Assembly (NCBI RefSeq): GCF_000410515.1
Contig: NC_021500.1
Span: 3,224,001-3,288,000, forward strand
Direction: 5' to 3'
Source of the DNA: Enterobacter sp. R4-368
Lineage (GTDB): Bacteria; Pseudomonadota; Gammaproteobacteria; Enterobacterales; Enterobacteriaceae
Length of the DNA stretch: 64,000 bases
Shown here piece after piece: positions 9,352 through 21,761 of this stretch. Within the stretch, counting starts at the first letter, position 1; every line of letters starts with the position of its first letter. Under the pieces are notes generated by a model. The model was given only the letters and a program-made list of their open reading frames with translations. It searched no databases and was not told the origin of the DNA. The position numbers were made by a program, and so were the translations under genes.

Positions 9352-10107
9352 ATGGCGGAAGATTCAAAAGAGACAACACACTTTGGTTTTCAGACCGTCG
9401 CCAAAGAAAACAAAGCCGACATGGTGGCGCATGTCTTCCATTCGGTCGCTTCAAAATATGACGTCATGAACGATCTGATGTCGATGGGCATTCACCGTTT
9501 ATGGAAGCGCTTTACCATTGATTGCAGCGGCGTGCGTCGCGGGCAGAAAGTTCTCGATCTGGCCGGTGGTACGGGCGATCTGACGGCGAAGTTCTCCCGC
9601 CTGGTGGGTGAAACCGGCCAGGTTGTGCTGGCAGATATTAACGACTCGATGCTGAAAATGGGGCGCGAGAAACTGCGCAACCTCGGTGTGATCGGTAACG
9701 TAGAGTATGTGCAGGCAAATGCTGAAGCCTTGCCGTTCCCGGACAATACTTTCGACTGCATCACCATCTCGTTTGGTCTGCGTAACGTGACGGAAAAAGA
9801 GAAAGCGCTGCGCTCCATGTTCCGCGTTTTGAAACCGGGCGGTCGCCTGCTGGTGCTCGAATTTTCCAAGCCAATTATTGAACCGCTGAGCAAAGCCTAT
9901 GACGCTTACTCTTTCCACGTCCTGCCGCGTATTGGTCAACTGGTAGCAAACGACGCGGAAAGCTATCGCTATCTTGCTGAATCCATCCGTATGCACCCCG
10001 ATCAGGACACCCTGAAAGCGATGATGCAGGACGCCGGTTTCGAAAACGTCGATTACTACAACATGACGGCCGGTATCGTTGCTCTGCACCGTGGCTACAA
10101 ATTCTGA
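9352..10107 (+). CDS. ubiE: Demethylmenaquinone/2-octaprenyl-6-methoxy-1,4-benzoquinol C-methyltransferase
   Basis: S-adenosylmethionine-dependent methyltransferase acting in both ubiquinone and menaquinone synthesis. The 251 residues match the family length; the SAM-binding motif [12 protein letters not shown] lies near residue 66 and the conserved [13 protein letters not shown] near 162. First gene of the conserved cluster ubiE-ubiJ-ubiB-tatABCD, with ubiJ starting 11 bp after its stop. Confidence 0.97.
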   Translation: MAEDSKETTHFGFQTVAKENKADMVAHVFHSVASKYDVMNDLMSMGIHRLWKRFTIDCSGVRRGQKVLDLAGGTGDLTAKFSRLVGETGQVVLADINDSMLKMGREKLRNLGVIGNVEYVQANAEALPFPDNTFDCITISFGLRNVTEKEKALRSMFRVLKPGGRLLVLEFSKPIIEPLSKAYDAYSFHVLPRIGQLVANDAESYRYLAESIRMHPDQDTLKAMMQDAGFENVDYYNMTAGIVALHRGYKF

Positions 10108-10118
10108 CAGGAGTGCGT

Positions 10119-10724
10119 ATGCCTTTTAAGCCGATGGTTGCCGCCGGAATTGAACGTGTATTGAATACGTTTTTATACCGTGAAGGCGCGCTGAAACCCG
10201 CGCGCCAGCGTTTGCATGGCAAGGTGTTGCGCGTAGTGCTGCAAGAGTTCTCTTCCCCCTTTGTGCTGGTGTTCAGTGAGCGCCAGATTGATGTATTAGG
10301 CGAGTGGGAAGGTGAGGCCGACTGTTCCGTGATTACGCAACTGCGGGTACTGCCGAAGCTGCGTGACCGCCAGCAGCTGACTGCGCTTATTCGCAGCGGC
10401 GAGCTGGAAGTGCAGGGCGATATCCAGGTGGTGCAAAACCTGGTTTCGCTGATGGATTTGGCGGAATTCGATCCTGCCGAGATCCTCGCACCATGGACAG
10501 GCGATATCGCCGCTGAGGGGATCAGTAAATTCCTGCGCGGCGGGGCACGCTTTCTGCAACACGGTTTTCAACGCCAGCAACGCTATGTCGCTGAAGTGCT
10601 GACGGAAGAGTGGCGCCTTGCGCCGGGCGCACTGGAAGTTGCCTGGTTTGCTGAAGAAACGGCTGCTGTGGAAAGGGCTGCGGATGCCTTAGCCAAACGC
10701 CTGGATAAACTGGAGGGCAAATGA
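10119..10724 (+). CDS. ubiJ: Ubiquinone biosynthesis accessory factor UbiJ
   Basis: A 201-residue lipid-binding accessory factor with an N-terminal SCP2 domain, needed for the aerobic Ubi complex that modifies the ubiquinone head group. I choose ATG 10119 ([20 protein letters not shown]) because it has GGAG 5-6 bases upstream and matches the E. coli start; a GTG two codons earlier is unlikely. In E. coli the 3' part of this gene also contains the small RNA EsrE; I did not find sequence proof of it here. Its stop overlaps the start of ubiB by 4 bp. Confidence 0.94.
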   Translation: MPFKPMVAAGIERVLNTFLYREGALKPARQRLHGKVLRVVLQEFSSPFVLVFSERQIDVLGEWEGEADCSVITQLRVLPKLRDRQQLTALIRSGELEVQGDIQVVQNLVSLMDLAEFDPAEILAPWTGDIAAEGISKFLRGGARFLQHGFQRQQRYVAEVLTEEWRLAPGALEVAWFAEETAAVERAADALAKRLDKLEGK

Positions 10725-12361
10725 CGCCTGGAGAATTACGGCGCCTCTATTTCATCATCCAAACCTTTTTAAGTTACGGGCTTGATGAGCTCATTCCCAA
10801 AATGCGTATCACTCTGCCGCTGCGGTTATGGCGGCGGACGCTGTTCTGGATGCCGAACCGGCACAAAGAAAAATTGCTTGGGGAACGCCTGCGTCTTGCC
10901 TTGCAGGAACTGGGGCCGGTGTGGATTAAGTTCGGGCAAATGTTGTCTACTCGCCGCGATTTATTCCCGCCGCTGATTGCCGATCAACTGGCAATGTTGC
11001 AGGACCGCGTTGCGCCTTTCGATGGTCATCTCGCCAAAAAGCAGATTGAAAAAGCGATGGGTGATCTGCCGGTGGAAACCTGGTTTGATGACTTCGCCAT
11101 CGAACCGCTGGCCTCTGCGTCCATTGCGCAGGTGCATACAGCACGGTTGAAAGAGAGTGGCAAAGAGGTGGTGATTAAGGTCATCCGCCCGGACATCCTG
11201 CCGGTGATCAAAGCGGATTTGAAACTGATTTACCGCCTGGCGGGCTGGGTTCCACGCCTGTTACCGGACGGTCGTCGTCTGCGCCCGCGTGAAGTGGTGC
11301 GCGAGTATGAGAAGACGCTGATTGATGAGCTGGATCTGCTGCGTGAAGCCGCTAACGCGATCCAGTTGCGCCGCAACTTTGAAAACAGCCCAATGCTGTA
11401 CGTGCCGGAAATCTACTCGGATTATTGCAGCCAAAATATGCTGGTAATGGAGCGTATTTATGGCATTCCGGTTTCCGATGTGGCGGCGCTGGAGAAAAAC
11501 GGCACCAATTTAAAATTGCTGGCCGAACGCGGTGTGCAGGTCTTTTTCACCCAGGTTTTCCGCGACAGCTTTTTCCATGCCGACATGCACCCTGGCAATA
11601 TTTTCGTCAGCTACGATCACCCGGAAGATCCGCAATATATCGGTATTGACTGCGGTATTGTCGGTTCGCTGAACAAAGAAGATAAGCGCTACCTGGCGGA
11701 AAACTTTATTGCCTTCTTTAACCGCGACTATCGCAAAGTGGCGGAGCTGCATGTGGATTCAGGCTGGGTTCCGCCGGATACCAATGTAGAAGAGTTTGAG
11801 TTTGCCATTCGCACCGTGTGTGAGCCGATCTTTGAAAAGCCGCTGGCGGAAATCTCCTTTGGGCATGTGCTGCTCAACCTCTTCAATACGGCACGTCGCT
11901 TTAATATGGAAGTGCAGCCGCAACTGGTCCTGTTGCAGAAAACATTGCTCTATATCGAAGGTGTCGGCCGTCAGCTCTATCCGCAACTGGATTTATGGAA
12001 AACCGCGAAACCTTTCCTTGAAACGTGGATCAAAGATCAGGTGGGTATTCCGGCGCTGGTCAGAGCGTTGAAAGAGAAAGGCCCATTCTGGATCGAGAAA
12101 ATGCCGGAAATTCCTGAACTGATCTACAACGGGTTGCAGCAAGGCAAGCATTTGCAGCAAAGCGTGGATAAGATAGCCAGTGAATTACAGGCAAACCATG
12201 TGCGCCAGGGGCAATCACGCTATCTGTTTGGTATTGGCGCGACGCTCTTACTGAGCGGTACGCTGTTACTGATTAATCGACCAGAGTGGGGTTTAACGCC
12301 TGCATGGCTAATGGTAGGTGGCGTTCTGGCCTGGTTTGTGGGTTGGTATAAAACACGTTAA
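10721..12361 (+). CDS. ubiB: UbiB, ubiquinone biosynthesis regulatory protein kinase/ATPase
   Basis: A 546-residue ABC1/ADCK-type atypical kinase that supports ubiquinone synthesis. The N-terminal KxGQ motif is present ([13 protein letters not shown], near residue 71), as are the ADMHPGNIF and GIDCGIVG catalytic-loop motifs near residues 285-310, and two C-terminal membrane segments (about 500-545). Overlaps ubiJ by 4 bp (ATGA), so the two are translated together. The family length is matched. Confidence 0.96.
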   Translation: MTPGELRRLYFIIQTFLSYGLDELIPKMRITLPLRLWRRTLFWMPNRHKEKLLGERLRLALQELGPVWIKFGQMLSTRRDLFPPLIADQLAMLQDRVAPFDGHLAKKQIEKAMGDLPVETWFDDFAIEPLASASIAQVHTARLKESGKEVVIKVIRPDILPVIKADLKLIYRLAGWVPRLLPDGRRLRPREVVREYEKTLIDELDLLREAANAIQLRRNFENSPMLYVPEIYSDYCSQNMLVMERIYGIPVSDVAALEKNGTNLKLLAERGVQVFFTQVFRDSFFHADMHPGNIFVSYDHPEDPQYIGIDCGIVGSLNKEDKRYLAENFIAFFNRDYRKVAELHVDSGWVPPDTNVEEFEFAIRTVCEPIFEKPLAEISFGHVLLNLFNTARRFNMEVQPQLVLLQKTLLYIEGVGRQLYPQLDLWKTAKPFLETWIKDQVGIPALVRALKEKGPFWIEKMPEIPELIYNGLQQGKHLQQSVDKIASELQANHVRQGQSRYLFGIGATLLLSGTLLLINRPEWGLTPAWLMVGGVLAWFVGWYKTR

Positions 12362-12477
12362 GCGAAACGCCGCCCGGTTGGGCCTGGTGCACAGAAGCTG
12401 TCAACAAAGAGGCAGCTTAATGGATAAAGTGTATACTGGGGCCTGTTTTTAACATCATCTGTTACAGAGGACTATGT

Positions 12478-12741
12478 ATGGGTGGTATCAGCATTTGGCA
12501 GTTGTTGATTATTGCGGTCATCGTGGTGCTGCTGTTTGGCACCAAAAAGCTCGGTTCTATAGGTTCAGACCTTGGCGCATCCATCAAAGGCTTCAAAAAG
12601 GCTATGGGTGATGACGATAAAGAGGAAAAGCAGGATAAATCGGCACAAGATGCGGATTTTACGGCAACGTCTCTTTCCGACAGCAAGACATCCGACGACG
12701 CTAAAAAAGACGAAAAACGTCACGACAAAGAGCAGGTGTAA
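12478..12741 (+). CDS. tatA: Sec-independent translocase subunit TatA
   Basis: Pore-forming subunit of the twin-arginine translocase that exports folded proteins. The 87 residues comprise a membrane helix (about 3-20), the FG hinge at 20-21, an amphipathic helix ([15 protein letters not shown]) and a charged flexible tail. A TATACT at 12432-12437 could be the -10 of the tat promoter. tatB starts 3 bp after the stop. Confidence 0.97.
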   Translation: MGGISIWQLLIIAVIVVLLFGTKKLGSIGSDLGASIKGFKKAMGDDDKEEKQDKSAQDADFTATSLSDSKTSDDAKKDEKRHDKEQV

Positions 12742-12744
12742 TTC

Positions 12745-13269
12745 GTGTTCGATATAGGTTTTGGCGAACTGTTACTCGTTTTCATCATTGGCCTCGTGGT
12801 ATTAGGGCCGCAACGGCTACCTGTGGCTGTGCGCACTGTAGCGGGCTGGGTCCGCGCGCTGCGCTCGCTGGCAACGACGGTGCAGAATGAACTGACGCAG
12901 GAACTGAAGCTGCAGGAGTTCCAGGACAGCCTGAAAAAGGTGGAAAAAGCGAGCCTGGAAAACCTGACGCCAGAGTTAAAGCAGTCGATGGATGAGCTGC
13001 GCCAGGCGGCGGAATCAATGAAGCGCTCCTATAGCGCTAACGATGCCGAAAAAGCCAGTGATGAAGCTCATACCATCCATAACCCGGTGGTGAAAGATAA
13101 CGACGCGCAGCATGAAGGCGTTACGCCTGCCGCCGCTGAAAATCAGGCCAGTTCGCCACAGCAAGTCCCCGATGCTGCAGAAACGAAAAAAGTGCCGCAG
13201 GTGACTACCACGGTGCAAACGGCCTCGCCGGTTTCCGACTCCACACCTTCTTCAAGTGATAAATCCTGA
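12745..13269 (+). CDS. tatB: Sec-independent translocase subunit TatB
   Basis: Receptor subunit that, with TatC, binds twin-arginine signal peptides. The 174 residues begin with a GTG codon as [13 protein letters not shown]; Glu8 and the LGPQRLP hinge near residues 20-26 are the family hallmarks. A long amphipathic and coiled segment follows, then a low-complexity Ser/Thr/Pro/Ala tail that is the most variable part. Lies between tatA (3 bp upstream) and tatC (2 bp downstream). Confidence 0.96.
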   Translation: MFDIGFGELLLVFIIGLVVLGPQRLPVAVRTVAGWVRALRSLATTVQNELTQELKLQEFQDSLKKVEKASLENLTPELKQSMDELRQAAESMKRSYSANDAEKASDEAHTIHNPVVKDNDAQHEGVTPAAAENQASSPQQVPDAAETKKVPQVTTTVQTASPVSDSTPSSSDKS

Positions 13270-13271
13270 AC

Positions 13272-14036
13272 ATGGCTGTAGACGATACCCAACCGCTGAT
13301 CGCACACCTTATTGAGCTGCGTAAGCGTCTGCTGAACTGCATTATCGCTGTTATCGTGATTTTCCTCGCGCTGGTTTACTTCGCGAATGATATTTACCAA
13401 CTGGTTTCCGCACCGCTCATCAAGCAGATGCCATTGGGCGCGACGATGATCGCCACCGACGTGGCCTCGCCGTTTTTTACGCCGATCAAACTGACCTTTA
13501 TGGTGTCGCTGATCCTTTCCGCGCCGGTCATTTTGTATCAGGTCTGGGCGTTTGTCGCTCCGGCGTTATACAAGCATGAACGTCGTCTGGTGGTGCCACT
13601 GCTGGTTTCCAGTTCGTTGCTGTTTTACATCGGCATGGCATTCGCCTATTTCGTAGTGTTCCCGCTGGCCTTCGGTTTCCTGACACACACCGCGCCGGAA
13701 GGCGTGCAGGTTTCTACCGATATTGCCAGTTATCTTAGCTTCGTGATGGCGCTGTTTATGGCTTTCGGCGTCTCGTTTGAAGTGCCGGTTGCTATCGTGC
13801 TGCTGTGCTGGATGGGCGTGACCACGCCTGCGGACTTGCGGCAAAAACGTCCGTACGTTTTGGTTGGCGCGTTCGTTATTGGTATGTTGCTAACGCCACC
13901 GGATGTCTTCTCGCAGACCTTACTGGCAATACCGATGTATTGCCTGTTCGAAGTCGGCGTCTTTTTTGCTCGCTTCTACGTCGGTAAGCGCCGCATTCCG
14001 GATGAAGAGAACGAAACAGAAACCAGCGAAGAGTAA
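13272..14036 (+). CDS. tatC: Sec-independent translocase subunit TatC
   Basis: Six-helix inner-membrane core of the Tat translocase; recognises the twin-arginine signal. The 254 residues start [20 protein letters not shown], the cytoplasmic signal-peptide contact region of the family. Six hydrophobic segments are visible. The C-terminal tail is a few residues shorter than the 258 of E. coli. Cotranscribed with tatAB; a small GC hairpin lies before tatD. Confidence 0.96.
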   Translation: MAVDDTQPLIAHLIELRKRLLNCIIAVIVIFLALVYFANDIYQLVSAPLIKQMPLGATMIATDVASPFFTPIKLTFMVSLILSAPVILYQVWAFVAPALYKHERRLVVPLLVSSSLLFYIGMAFAYFVVFPLAFGFLTHTAPEGVQVSTDIASYLSFVMALFMAFGVSFEVPVAIVLLCWMGVTTPADLRQKRPYVLVGAFVIGMLLTPPDVFSQTLLAIPMYCLFEVGVFFARFYVGKRRIPDEENETETSEE

Positions 14037-14078
14037 TTACCAGCCGCCCGTCAGGGCGGTTGTTGTATGGGAAAAAAC

Positions 14079-14861
14079 ATGTTTGATATCGGTGTGAATT
14101 TAACCAGCAGCCAGTTTGCAAAAGACCGGGATGAGATCGTGGCACGGGCGCAAGCGGCGGGTGTGGCGGGTATGCTCATTACCGGAACTAACCTGCATGA
14201 AAGCCAGCAGGCACAGCAACTTGCTCAACGCTATCGTCATTGCTGGTCCACTGCCGGTGTGCATCCGCATGACAGTAGTGGCTGGACCGATGAAACCGCA
14301 GAGACGATCCGCACGCTGGCCGCTACAGCGGAAGTCGTTGCCGTGGGTGAATGTGGGCTGGATTTCAACCGCAATTTTTCGACGCCGCAGGAGCAGGAGT
14401 ACGCTTTCGGTGCGCAGCTGTCGCTGGCCGCCGAGCTAAACATGCCGGTGTTTCTGCACTGCCGCGATGCGCATGAACGGTTCCTGGCGCTGCTGGATCC
14501 GTGGCTGGATAAGTTGCCTGGTGCGGTGCTGCACTGTTTCACCGGTTCGGCGCAGGAAGCACGAGAGTGTCTCGATCGCGGCATCTACTTAGGCATTACC
14601 GGCTGGGTGTGCGATGAACGTCGCGGGTTGGAATTACGTGAAGTGGTTCCGCTGATCCCCGCCGGGCAGCTATTGATTGAAACCGATGCGCCCTACTTGT
14701 TGCCGCGCGATCTTAAACCAAAGCCTGCGTCGCGGCGTAATGAACCGGCACTGCTGGGGCATATTCTTGCCACAGTTGCCGTGCTTCGTGGGGAAGAGGT
14801 TCAGTGGCTGGGTTCAGTAACGGATCAAAACGTGCGACGGTTATTCGGCGTGGATTTTTAA
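14079..14861 (+). CDS. tatD: TatD family metal-dependent DNase
   Basis: A 260-residue TIM-barrel metallohydrolase; E. coli TatD is a 3'-5' exonuclease and is not needed for Tat export despite its location. Metal ligands are visible in [30 protein letters not shown] and [11 protein letters not shown] choose ATG 14079, which has GGGA 6 bases upstream and gives MFDIGVNL as in E. coli; the ATG four codons earlier (14067) lacks a ribosome site. Convergent with rfaH, only 8 bp away. Confidence 0.94.
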   Translation: MFDIGVNLTSSQFAKDRDEIVARAQAAGVAGMLITGTNLHESQQAQQLAQRYRHCWSTAGVHPHDSSGWTDETAETIRTLAATAEVVAVGECGLDFNRNFSTPQEQEYAFGAQLSLAAELNMPVFLHCRDAHERFLALLDPWLDKLPGAVLHCFTGSAQEARECLDRGIYLGITGWVCDERRGLELREVVPLIPAGQLLIETDAPYLLPRDLKPKPASRRNEPALLGHILATVAVLRGEEVQWLGSVTDQNVRRLFGVDF

Positions 14862-14869
14862 CGCGACGC

Positions 14870-15358
14870 TCACGCCTTGCGAAAATCGGTGTTCTTGACG
14901 CTTTGCAGTACCTGCTTGTTAAGCAGGTGGAGTAAGAGCATGGAGCGCGCCTCGCCGTCCGGCTCTTTAAAGATTGCCTGTAAACCTTCGAGTGCACCCT
15001 CGGTGATCACCACATCATCGCCTGGATAAGGCGTGTCAGGGTCGGTAATCCCTTCTGGCTGATAGAGCGAAAGTTGCTGAATGACGGATTGCGGAACGGT
15101 TGCCGGATGCATACCAAAGCGGACGAAATGGCTGACGCCGCGCGTGGCGTTGATCGTGGTGGTATGAATCACCTCAGGATCAAACTCCACAAACAAATAG
15201 TTCGGGAAAAGAGGTTCGTTCACTGTTGTGCGTTTGCCGCGCACCATTTTTTCCAGTGCAATCATAGGCGTCAGACAGCTGACCGCCTGGCGTTCTAAGT
15301 GTTCCTGGGCGCGCTGGAGCTGGCCACGTTTGCAGTAAAGTAGATACCAGGATCGCAT
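14870..15358 (-). CDS. rfaH: Transcription/translation antitermination factor RfaH
   Basis: NusG paralogue recruited at ops sites to RNA polymerase; in enterobacteria it activates long LPS, capsule and toxin operons. The 162 residues start [17 protein letters not shown] (NGN domain, about 1-100) and end in the fold-switching KOW domain. An ATG 13 codons further upstream is rejected because the chosen ATG has GGAAAAGAG just before it and gives the usual length. Divergent from ubiD with a 179-bp shared control region. Confidence 0.96.
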   Translation of the reverse strand: MRSWYLLYCKRGQLQRAQEHLERQAVSCLTPMIALEKMVRGKRTTVNEPLFPNYLFVEFDPEVIHTTTINATRGVSHFVRFGMHPATVPQSVIQQLSLYQPEGITDPDTPYPGDDVVITEGALEGLQAIFKEPDGEARSMLLLHLLNKQVLQSVKNTDFRKA

Positions 15359-15537
15359 AATGACTCTTTTCCGTAAGTTCGGGCGCAAGAATATCAAAAC
15401 CGCAGCATGATGGCTAAGTTGATTATAACCTGCGCCAAAAGATGTCGTTGTAATTCACGCAGATTTAACAAAAATACAGCAACCGCCGGGCGAACACCGT
15501 ATAATATGCCCCTTACCTGGAGGCGATAATAGACCGC

Positions 15538-17037
15538 ATGAAATACAACGACCTACGCGACTTCCTGACCCTGCTTGAGCAGCAGGGCGAGCTGAAACGC
15601 ATCACTCTTCCGGTTGACCCTTATCTGGAAATGACGGAAATAGCCGATCGCACGCTACGTGCGGGTGGCCCGGCGTTGTTATTTGAAAATCCCAAAGGTT
15701 ACACCATGCCGGTGCTGTGCAACTTATTTGGCACGCCGCGCCGCGTAGCGCTGGGCATGGGGCAAGAGGATGTCAGCGCGTTGCGGGACGTGGGCAAACT
15801 GCTGGCGTTTCTCAAAGAACCGGAGCCGCCAAAAGGTTTTCGCGATCTCTTTGATAAACTGCCGCAGTTTAAGCAAGTGCTTAACATGCCGACAAAGCGT
15901 CTGCGCGGTGCTCCTTGCCAGCAAAAAGTAGTGCAGGGTGATGACGTGGATCTGCGCAACATCCCGATTATGCAGTGCTGGCCCGAAGACGCCGCGCCGC
16001 TGATCACCTGGGGGCTGACCGTGACGCGTGGCCCGCACAAAGAGCGGCAGAACCTGGGTATTTATCGCCAACAGCTGATCGGTAAAAACAAATTAATCAT
16101 GCGCTGGCTTTCCCATCGCGGCGGTGCGCTCGATTTCCAGGAGTGGCAGGCAGCGCATCCTGGCGAACGTTTCCCGGTTGCTGTGGCGCTGGGCGCCGAT
16201 CCGGCAACCATCCTTGGTGCAGTAACGCCGGTGCCGGATACGCTTTCTGAATATGCTTTCGCCGGGCTTCTGCGCGGCACAAAAACCGAAGTGGTGAAGT
16301 GCGTATCCAGCGATCTTGAAGTTCCCGCCAGTGCAGAAATCGTGCTGGAAGGCTATATTGAGCCAGGTGAGATGGCGCCGGAAGGGCCGTATGGCGATCA
16401 CACCGGTTATTACAACGAAGTTGATAATTTCCCGGTGTTTACGGTTACCCATATTACGCAGCGCGAAGATGCGATTTACCACTCCACTTATACTGGCCGT
16501 CCGCCAGATGAGCCGGCAGTGCTGGGCGTGGCACTAAACGAAGTGTTCGTGCCGATCCTGCAAAAGCAGTTCCCGGAAATCGTTGATTTTTACCTGCCGC
16601 CGGAAGGGTGCTCCTATCGCCTGGCGGTAGTCACCATGAAGAAACAGTACCCCGGTCACGCCAAGCGCGTGATGATGGGCGTCTGGTCTTTCCTGCGTCA
16701 GTTTATGTACACCAAATTTGTGATCGTGTGCGATGACGATGTGAACGCCCGCGACTGGAATGACGTTATTTGGGCGATTACCACCCGAATGGATCCTGCG
16801 AGGGATACGGTTCTGGTGGAAAACACGCCGATTGATTATCTGGATTTTGCCTCGCCGGTTTCCGGACTGGGCTCCAAAATGGGACTGGATGCCACCAATA
16901 AATGGCCGGGCGAGACCCAGCGTGAATGGGGCCGCCCCATCAAGAAAGACCCGGAAGTTACGGCAAGAATCGACGCCATCTGGGATGAACTGGCCATACT
17001 GAACGACGAAAATAGACCCGACAGAGAGAGCGCATGA
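15538..17037 (+). CDS. ubiD: 3-octaprenyl-4-hydroxybenzoate decarboxylase
   Basis: Decarboxylates the prenylated 4-hydroxybenzoate intermediate of ubiquinone synthesis using prenylated FMN and Mn. About 499 residues; the prFMN/metal site is recognisable around [12 protein letters not shown] (near 281-292). The start is given as ATG 15538; its GGAGG lies 13-14 bases upstream, somewhat far. Three codons earlier, where E. coli has an additional ATG, this sequence has ATA (15529). A TATAAT at 15500-15505 is a likely -10. Its last codons overlap the start of fre by 4 bp. Confidence 0.95.
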   Translation: MKYNDLRDFLTLLEQQGELKRITLPVDPYLEMTEIADRTLRAGGPALLFENPKGYTMPVLCNLFGTPRRVALGMGQEDVSALRDVGKLLAFLKEPEPPKGFRDLFDKLPQFKQVLNMPTKRLRGAPCQQKVVQGDDVDLRNIPIMQCWPEDAAPLITWGLTVTRGPHKERQNLGIYRQQLIGKNKLIMRWLSHRGGALDFQEWQAAHPGERFPVAVALGADPATILGAVTPVPDTLSEYAFAGLLRGTKTEVVKCVSSDLEVPASAEIVLEGYIEPGEMAPEGPYGDHTGYYNEVDNFPVFTVTHITQREDAIYHSTYTGRPPDEPAVLGVALNEVFVPILQKQFPEIVDFYLPPEGCSYRLAVVTMKKQYPGHAKRVMMGVWSFLRQFMYTKFVIVCDDDVNARDWNDVIWAITTRMDPARDTVLVENTPIDYLDFASPVSGLGSKMGLDATNKWPGETQREWGRPIKKDPEVTARIDAIWDELAILNDENRPDRESA

Positions 17038-17735
17038 CAACCTTAAGCTGTAAAGTGACCTCGGTAGAGGCCATCACTGATACCGTATATCGTGTCCGTT
17101 TAGTGCCGGAGGCGGCTTTTTCGTTCCGCGCGGGCCAGTATCTGATGGTGGTGATGGATGAGCGAGACAAGCGCCCGTTCTCGATGGCCTCGACGCCGGA
17201 TCAGCATGATTTTATCGAACTGCATATTGGCGCGTCTGAGCTGAATCTCTACGCGATGGCGGTGATGGATCGCATTCTGAAAGATCGGGAAATCGTTATC
17301 GATATTCCGCACGGCGAGGCCTGGCTGCGTGACGATGAAGAGCGTCCGATGGTGCTGATTGCCGGTGGTACCGGCTTCTCCTATGTCCGCTCTATTTTGC
17401 TGACTTCTCTGGCGCAAAACCCGAATCGTGACATCACCATTTACTGGGGTGGTCGCGAAGAGAAACATCTCTACGATTTAAGCGAGCTGGAAGCGTTGTC
17501 GGTAGATCATCCGAATCTGCGTGTTGTGCCCGTCGTTGAGCAGCCGGAAGCGGGCTGGCGCGGCCGCTCTGGCACCGTGCTGGCTGCGGTATTGCAGGAT
17601 TTCGGTTCGCTGGCCGAGCACGATATCTATATTGCAGGCCGTTTCGAGATGGCGAAAATTGCCCGCGATCTGTTCTGTAATGAGCGCGGTGCGCGTGAAG
17701 ATCGCCTGTTTGGCGATGCGTTTGCGTTTATCTAA
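17034..17735 (+). CDS. fre: NAD(P)H-flavin reductase
   Basis: Reduces free riboflavin, FMN or FAD with NAD(P)H; in E. coli it also supports ribonucleotide reductase activation and ferric reduction. The 233 residues have the flavin-binding RPFSMAS motif (near 47-53) and the nucleotide-binding [13 protein letters not shown] (near 109). Overlaps ubiD by ATGA. Reduced flavin is also used by the UbiX/UbiD cofactor route, a plausible reason for the coupling (inference). Confidence 0.96.
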   Translation: MTTLSCKVTSVEAITDTVYRVRLVPEAAFSFRAGQYLMVVMDERDKRPFSMASTPDQHDFIELHIGASELNLYAMAVMDRILKDREIVIDIPHGEAWLRDDEERPMVLIAGGTGFSYVRSILLTSLAQNPNRDITIYWGGREEKHLYDLSELEALSVDHPNLRVVPVVEQPEAGWRGRSGTVLAAVLQDFGSLAEHDIYIAGRFEMAKIARDLFCNERGAREDRLFGDAFAFI

Positions 17736-18209
17736 GCCTGTCTTCACCTTTGTCACTCTGGCCGCGCTGGCTGCCTTCGCTTTCCCCGGTCACATAGTTC
17801 ACTATGCTGCCGGGGAATGATTTATTCCTGCCCTGATCTGCCGCCAGCAGCTTTGATATCGCCTTTTCTCTTTACTCTATGCGGTGGTTGCCTGCCGGAT
17901 AACAGAAATAAAAAACCCGCCCCTGACAGGCGGGAAGAACGGCAACTAAACCTTCTCTTTACCCTTGACGCCATCGCGTGTTGGCTACTTTCGCTCACCC
18001 CGGTTACATACCACTATGCTGCCGGGTATTCACTCAGTTGCCGTCTTGCTCTGGCACCAATGGCTTGACAGACCTTTTCTCTTTGCCCTAATCGCCATCC
18101 GCACTGCTGGCTGCTTTTGCTCACCCCGGCTGCGTGCCGGGGATCCGCTCTGTTGCTGCCTTGCTCTGGCGTTCATGGTATTGAGATAGCACTTTTCCTG
18201 CCTGAAGCG
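17736..18209. repeat. Repeat-rich gap with three ERIC-like palindromic units
   Basis: This 474-bp gap between the convergent fre and fadA genes has no credible gene. It contains three related units at about 17769-17838, 17983-18056 and 18108-18172. Each reads GGCT(G/A)C followed by a CT-rich TTCGCT, then CCCCGG, a central palindrome, CCGGG and a T/G/C-rich tail with TTGCTCTGGC in units 2 and 3. Unit 1 has a perfect CATAGT/ACTATG stem (17793-17806) inside CCCCGG/CCGGGG. The order of motifs mirrors the central part of ERIC elements (compare 61793-61837), but the units have diverged. Confidence 0.65.
17909..17934 (-). terminator. Terminator of fadBA
   Basis: On the minus strand CCCGCC (17934-17929) pairs with GGCGGG (17921-17916), followed by a T run (the A run at 17909-17915). 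It lies about 275 bp past the fadA stop, beyond two of the ERIC-like units, so these would be transcribed in the fadA 3' tail. Confidence 0.75.
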
Positions 18210-19382
<1,173 letters not shown>

Positions 19383-21572
19383 TTAAGCCGTTTTCAAATC
19401 GCCCACCGGGCGCGCAGGTTCAACCGCAGGATAGTAAGGTTCATTGTGGCGCGCTTTTTCACGCAGCCCGGCCGGCACTTCATACAGCGGGCCAAGGTGC
19501 TGATAATGCTGCGCCATATCGAGGTATTTCGCGCTGCCGAGCGTATCCAGCCAGCGGAACGCACCGCCGTGGAACGGAGGGAAGCCCAGGCCGTAAACCA
19601 GCGCCATATCTGCTTCTGCGGGGCTGGCGATAATGCCTTCTTCAAGGCAACGCACCACTTCGTTGACCATCGGGATCATCATGCGCGCGATAATGTCGTC
19701 GTCGCTGAAATCCTGTTTGCCTTTGCTGATTTCCGCCAGCATACCGTCCACGGCGCTGTCTTCTTCTTTCTTCGGTTTGCCTTTGCTGTCTTCTTTATAG
19801 CGCCAGAAACCGAGGCCATTTTTCTGTCCAAAGCGGTTAGCGTCGAATAGCGCGTCAATCGCATCGCGATAATCTTTCTGCATCCGCTGCGGGAATCCAG
19901 CCGCCATTACTGCCTGCGCGTGATGTGCGGTGTCAATGCCAACGACATCCAGCAGATAAGCCGGGCCCATCGGCCAGCCGAACTGTTTTTCCATCACTTT
20001 GTCGACTTTGCGGAAATCCGCGCCGTCGCGCAGCAACTGGCTGAAACCGGCAAAGTAGGGGAACAGCACGCGGTTCACAAAGAAACCTGGGCAGTCGTTG
20101 ACCACAATCGGCGTTTTGCCCATTTTGCTCGCCCAGGCCACCACTTTCGCGATGGTGTCGTCAGAGGTTTTCTCGCCGCGAATGACCTCAACCAGTGGCA
20201 TACGGTGCACCGGGTTGAAGAAGTGCATGCCGCAGAAATTTTCCGGCCGCTTCAGCACACTTGCCAGTTCGCTGATGGGAATGGTGGAGGTGTTGGAGGC
20301 CAAAACGGTATCCGGGCGAACCTTGTCTTCTGTTTCCGCCAGCACCGCTTTTTTCACTTTCGGGTTTTCTACCACTGCTTCAACCACCACATCGACACGC
20401 TCAATACCAGCGTATTCCAGCGTTGGCTGAATAGTGGCAATCACGTTCGCCAGCTTCAGGCCATCGATCTTGCCGCGTTCAAGCTGCTTATTCAGCAACT
20501 TACCAGCTTCATTAATGCCAAGCGCGAGGGATTTCTCATTGATATCTTTCATTAATACCGGCACGCCTTTCCAGGCCGACTGGTAAGCGATACCGCCGCC
20601 CATAATGCCAGCACCCAGCACAGCAGCATGTTTTGGCGTTTCAGTATCTTTGGTGAGTTTCTTCGCTTTGCCTTTTACATACTGGTCATTGAGGAAAATG
20701 CCGACCAGCGCGCGGGCTTCGTTGGTATGTGCGAGCGGAACAAAACTCTGGTTTTCCAGCTTCAGCGCTTCTTCGCGGCCAAATCTGGCGGCGGCTTCAA
20801 TGGTTTTAACCGCAGTGATCGGCGCCGGGTAATGTTTTCCGGCGGTTTGCATCACCATGCCTTTGGCGATGGTAAAGCTCATGGCGGCTTCGATTTTACT
20901 CAGCTTCAACGGCTCCAGTTTCGGCTGGCGTTTGGCTTTCCAGTCGAGATCGCCATTAATCGCCTGACGCAGGATCGCCACCGCGCCATCGCGCAATTTC
21001 TCCGGTTTGACGATGCCATCGACCAGGCCGATTTTCAGCGCTTGTTCCGCGCCGACATCTTTCCCGGCGGCGATGATCTCCAGTGCGCTATCGGCACCCA
21101 GCAAACGTGGCATGCGCACCGATCCGCCAAAGCCCGGCATAATGCCGAGTTTGGTTTCCGGCAGGCCAATGCGCAGATCCGGCGTGGCTAAGCGGTAGTC
21201 TGTCGCCAGCACACATTCGCAGCCGCCACCGAGGGCATAGCCATTTACAGCGGAGATCGTCGGAACGGGCAGATCTTCCAGACGATTAAAGACGCTGTTG
21301 GCGAAGTGCAGCCATTGGCTCAACTGTTCTTCCGGAACCAGGAACAGGGAGAGGAATTCGGTGATATCGGCACCGACAATAAAGGCCGCTTTTTCCGAGC
21401 GCAGCAGCAGCCCTTTTAAATCTGATTGCTTTTCCAGCACGCCCAACGCTTCGCCAAGGCTGGCGACGGTAGCGGTATCAAGCTTGTTAACTGAGCCAGG
21501 CGCATCGAACACCAGTTCGGCGATGCCGTCTTCCAGCCAGTCGAGGTACAGGTTATTGCCTTTGTAGAGCAT
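19383..21572 (-). CDS. fadB: Fatty acid oxidation complex alpha subunit (FadB)
   Basis: Multifunctional 729-residue enzyme of beta-oxidation. The N-terminal crotonase domain has the catalytic Glu119 (GGGCEC) and Glu139 (GLPET); the 3-hydroxyacyl-CoA dehydrogenase domain has the NAD loop GAGIMGGG near 318 and the catalytic His in [11 protein letters not shown] near 450. Length equals the E. coli protein. The operon is preceded by a FadR operator and is divergent from pepQ. Confidence 0.97.
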   Translation of the reverse strand: MLYKGNNLYLDWLEDGIAELVFDAPGSVNKLDTATVASLGEALGVLEKQSDLKGLLLRSEKAAFIVGADITEFLSLFLVPEEQLSQWLHFANSVFNRLEDLPVPTISAVNGYALGGGCECVLATDYRLATPDLRIGLPETKLGIMPGFGGSVRMPRLLGADSALEIIAAGKDVGAEQALKIGLVDGIVKPEKLRDGAVAILRQAINGDLDWKAKRQPKLEPLKLSKIEAAMSFTIAKGMVMQTAGKHYPAPITAVKTIEAAARFGREEALKLENQSFVPLAHTNEARALVGIFLNDQYVKGKAKKLTKDTETPKHAAVLGAGIMGGGIAYQSAWKGVPVLMKDINEKSLALGINEAGKLLNKQLERGKIDGLKLANVIATIQPTLEYAGIERVDVVVEAVVENPKVKKAVLAETEDKVRPDTVLASNTSTIPISELASVLKRPENFCGMHFFNPVHRMPLVEVIRGEKTSDDTIAKVVAWASKMGKTPIVVNDCPGFFVNRVLFPYFAGFSQLLRDGADFRKVDKVMEKQFGWPMGPAYLLDVVGIDTAHHAQAVMAAGFPQRMQKDYRDAIDALFDANRFGQKNGLGFWRYKEDSKGKPKKEEDSAVDGMLAEISKGKQDFSDDDIIARMMIPMVNEVVRCLEEGIIASPAEADMALVYGLGFPPFHGGAFRWLDTLGSAKYLDMAQHYQHLGPLYEVPAGLREKARHNEPYYPAVEPARPVGDLKTA

Positions 21573-21596
21573 GTCAGTCTCCTGAATCCAGCGGTG

Positions 21597-21649
21597 ATCT
21601 GGTCGTACCAGATGAAGCGGAGTGTGGTTTTTATGTTAATAAAATGCAA
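21597..21649 (-). promoter_or_regulatory. fadBA promoter with FadR operator
   Basis: ATCTGGTCGTACCAGAT (21597-21613) is a near-perfect palindrome that fits the FadR consensus and reads, on the fadB strand, like the E. coli fadB operator. Upstream on the minus strand TTGCAT (21649-21644), a 17-bp gap and CACACT (21626-21621) form a plausible promoter whose start point would fall at the operator, as expected for repression by FadR and release by long-chain acyl-CoA. Confidence 0.8.
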
Positions 21650-21761
21650 ACAACTCATTAAAAAAATGCAGCGCCGATCACGCTCGGCGGAAATCACTCA
21701 GTTGCGGGCAGGTGTGCTAAGATGCGAAAACTTGAGGTCACAAGAAACAGAAGGAAAAACG

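Noticed and set aside
17817..18189. Small plus-strand open frames (74-83 codons) between fre and fadA
   Set aside because: They run through the ERIC-like repeats and the fadBA terminator, lack ribosome sites and have repeat-derived composition.
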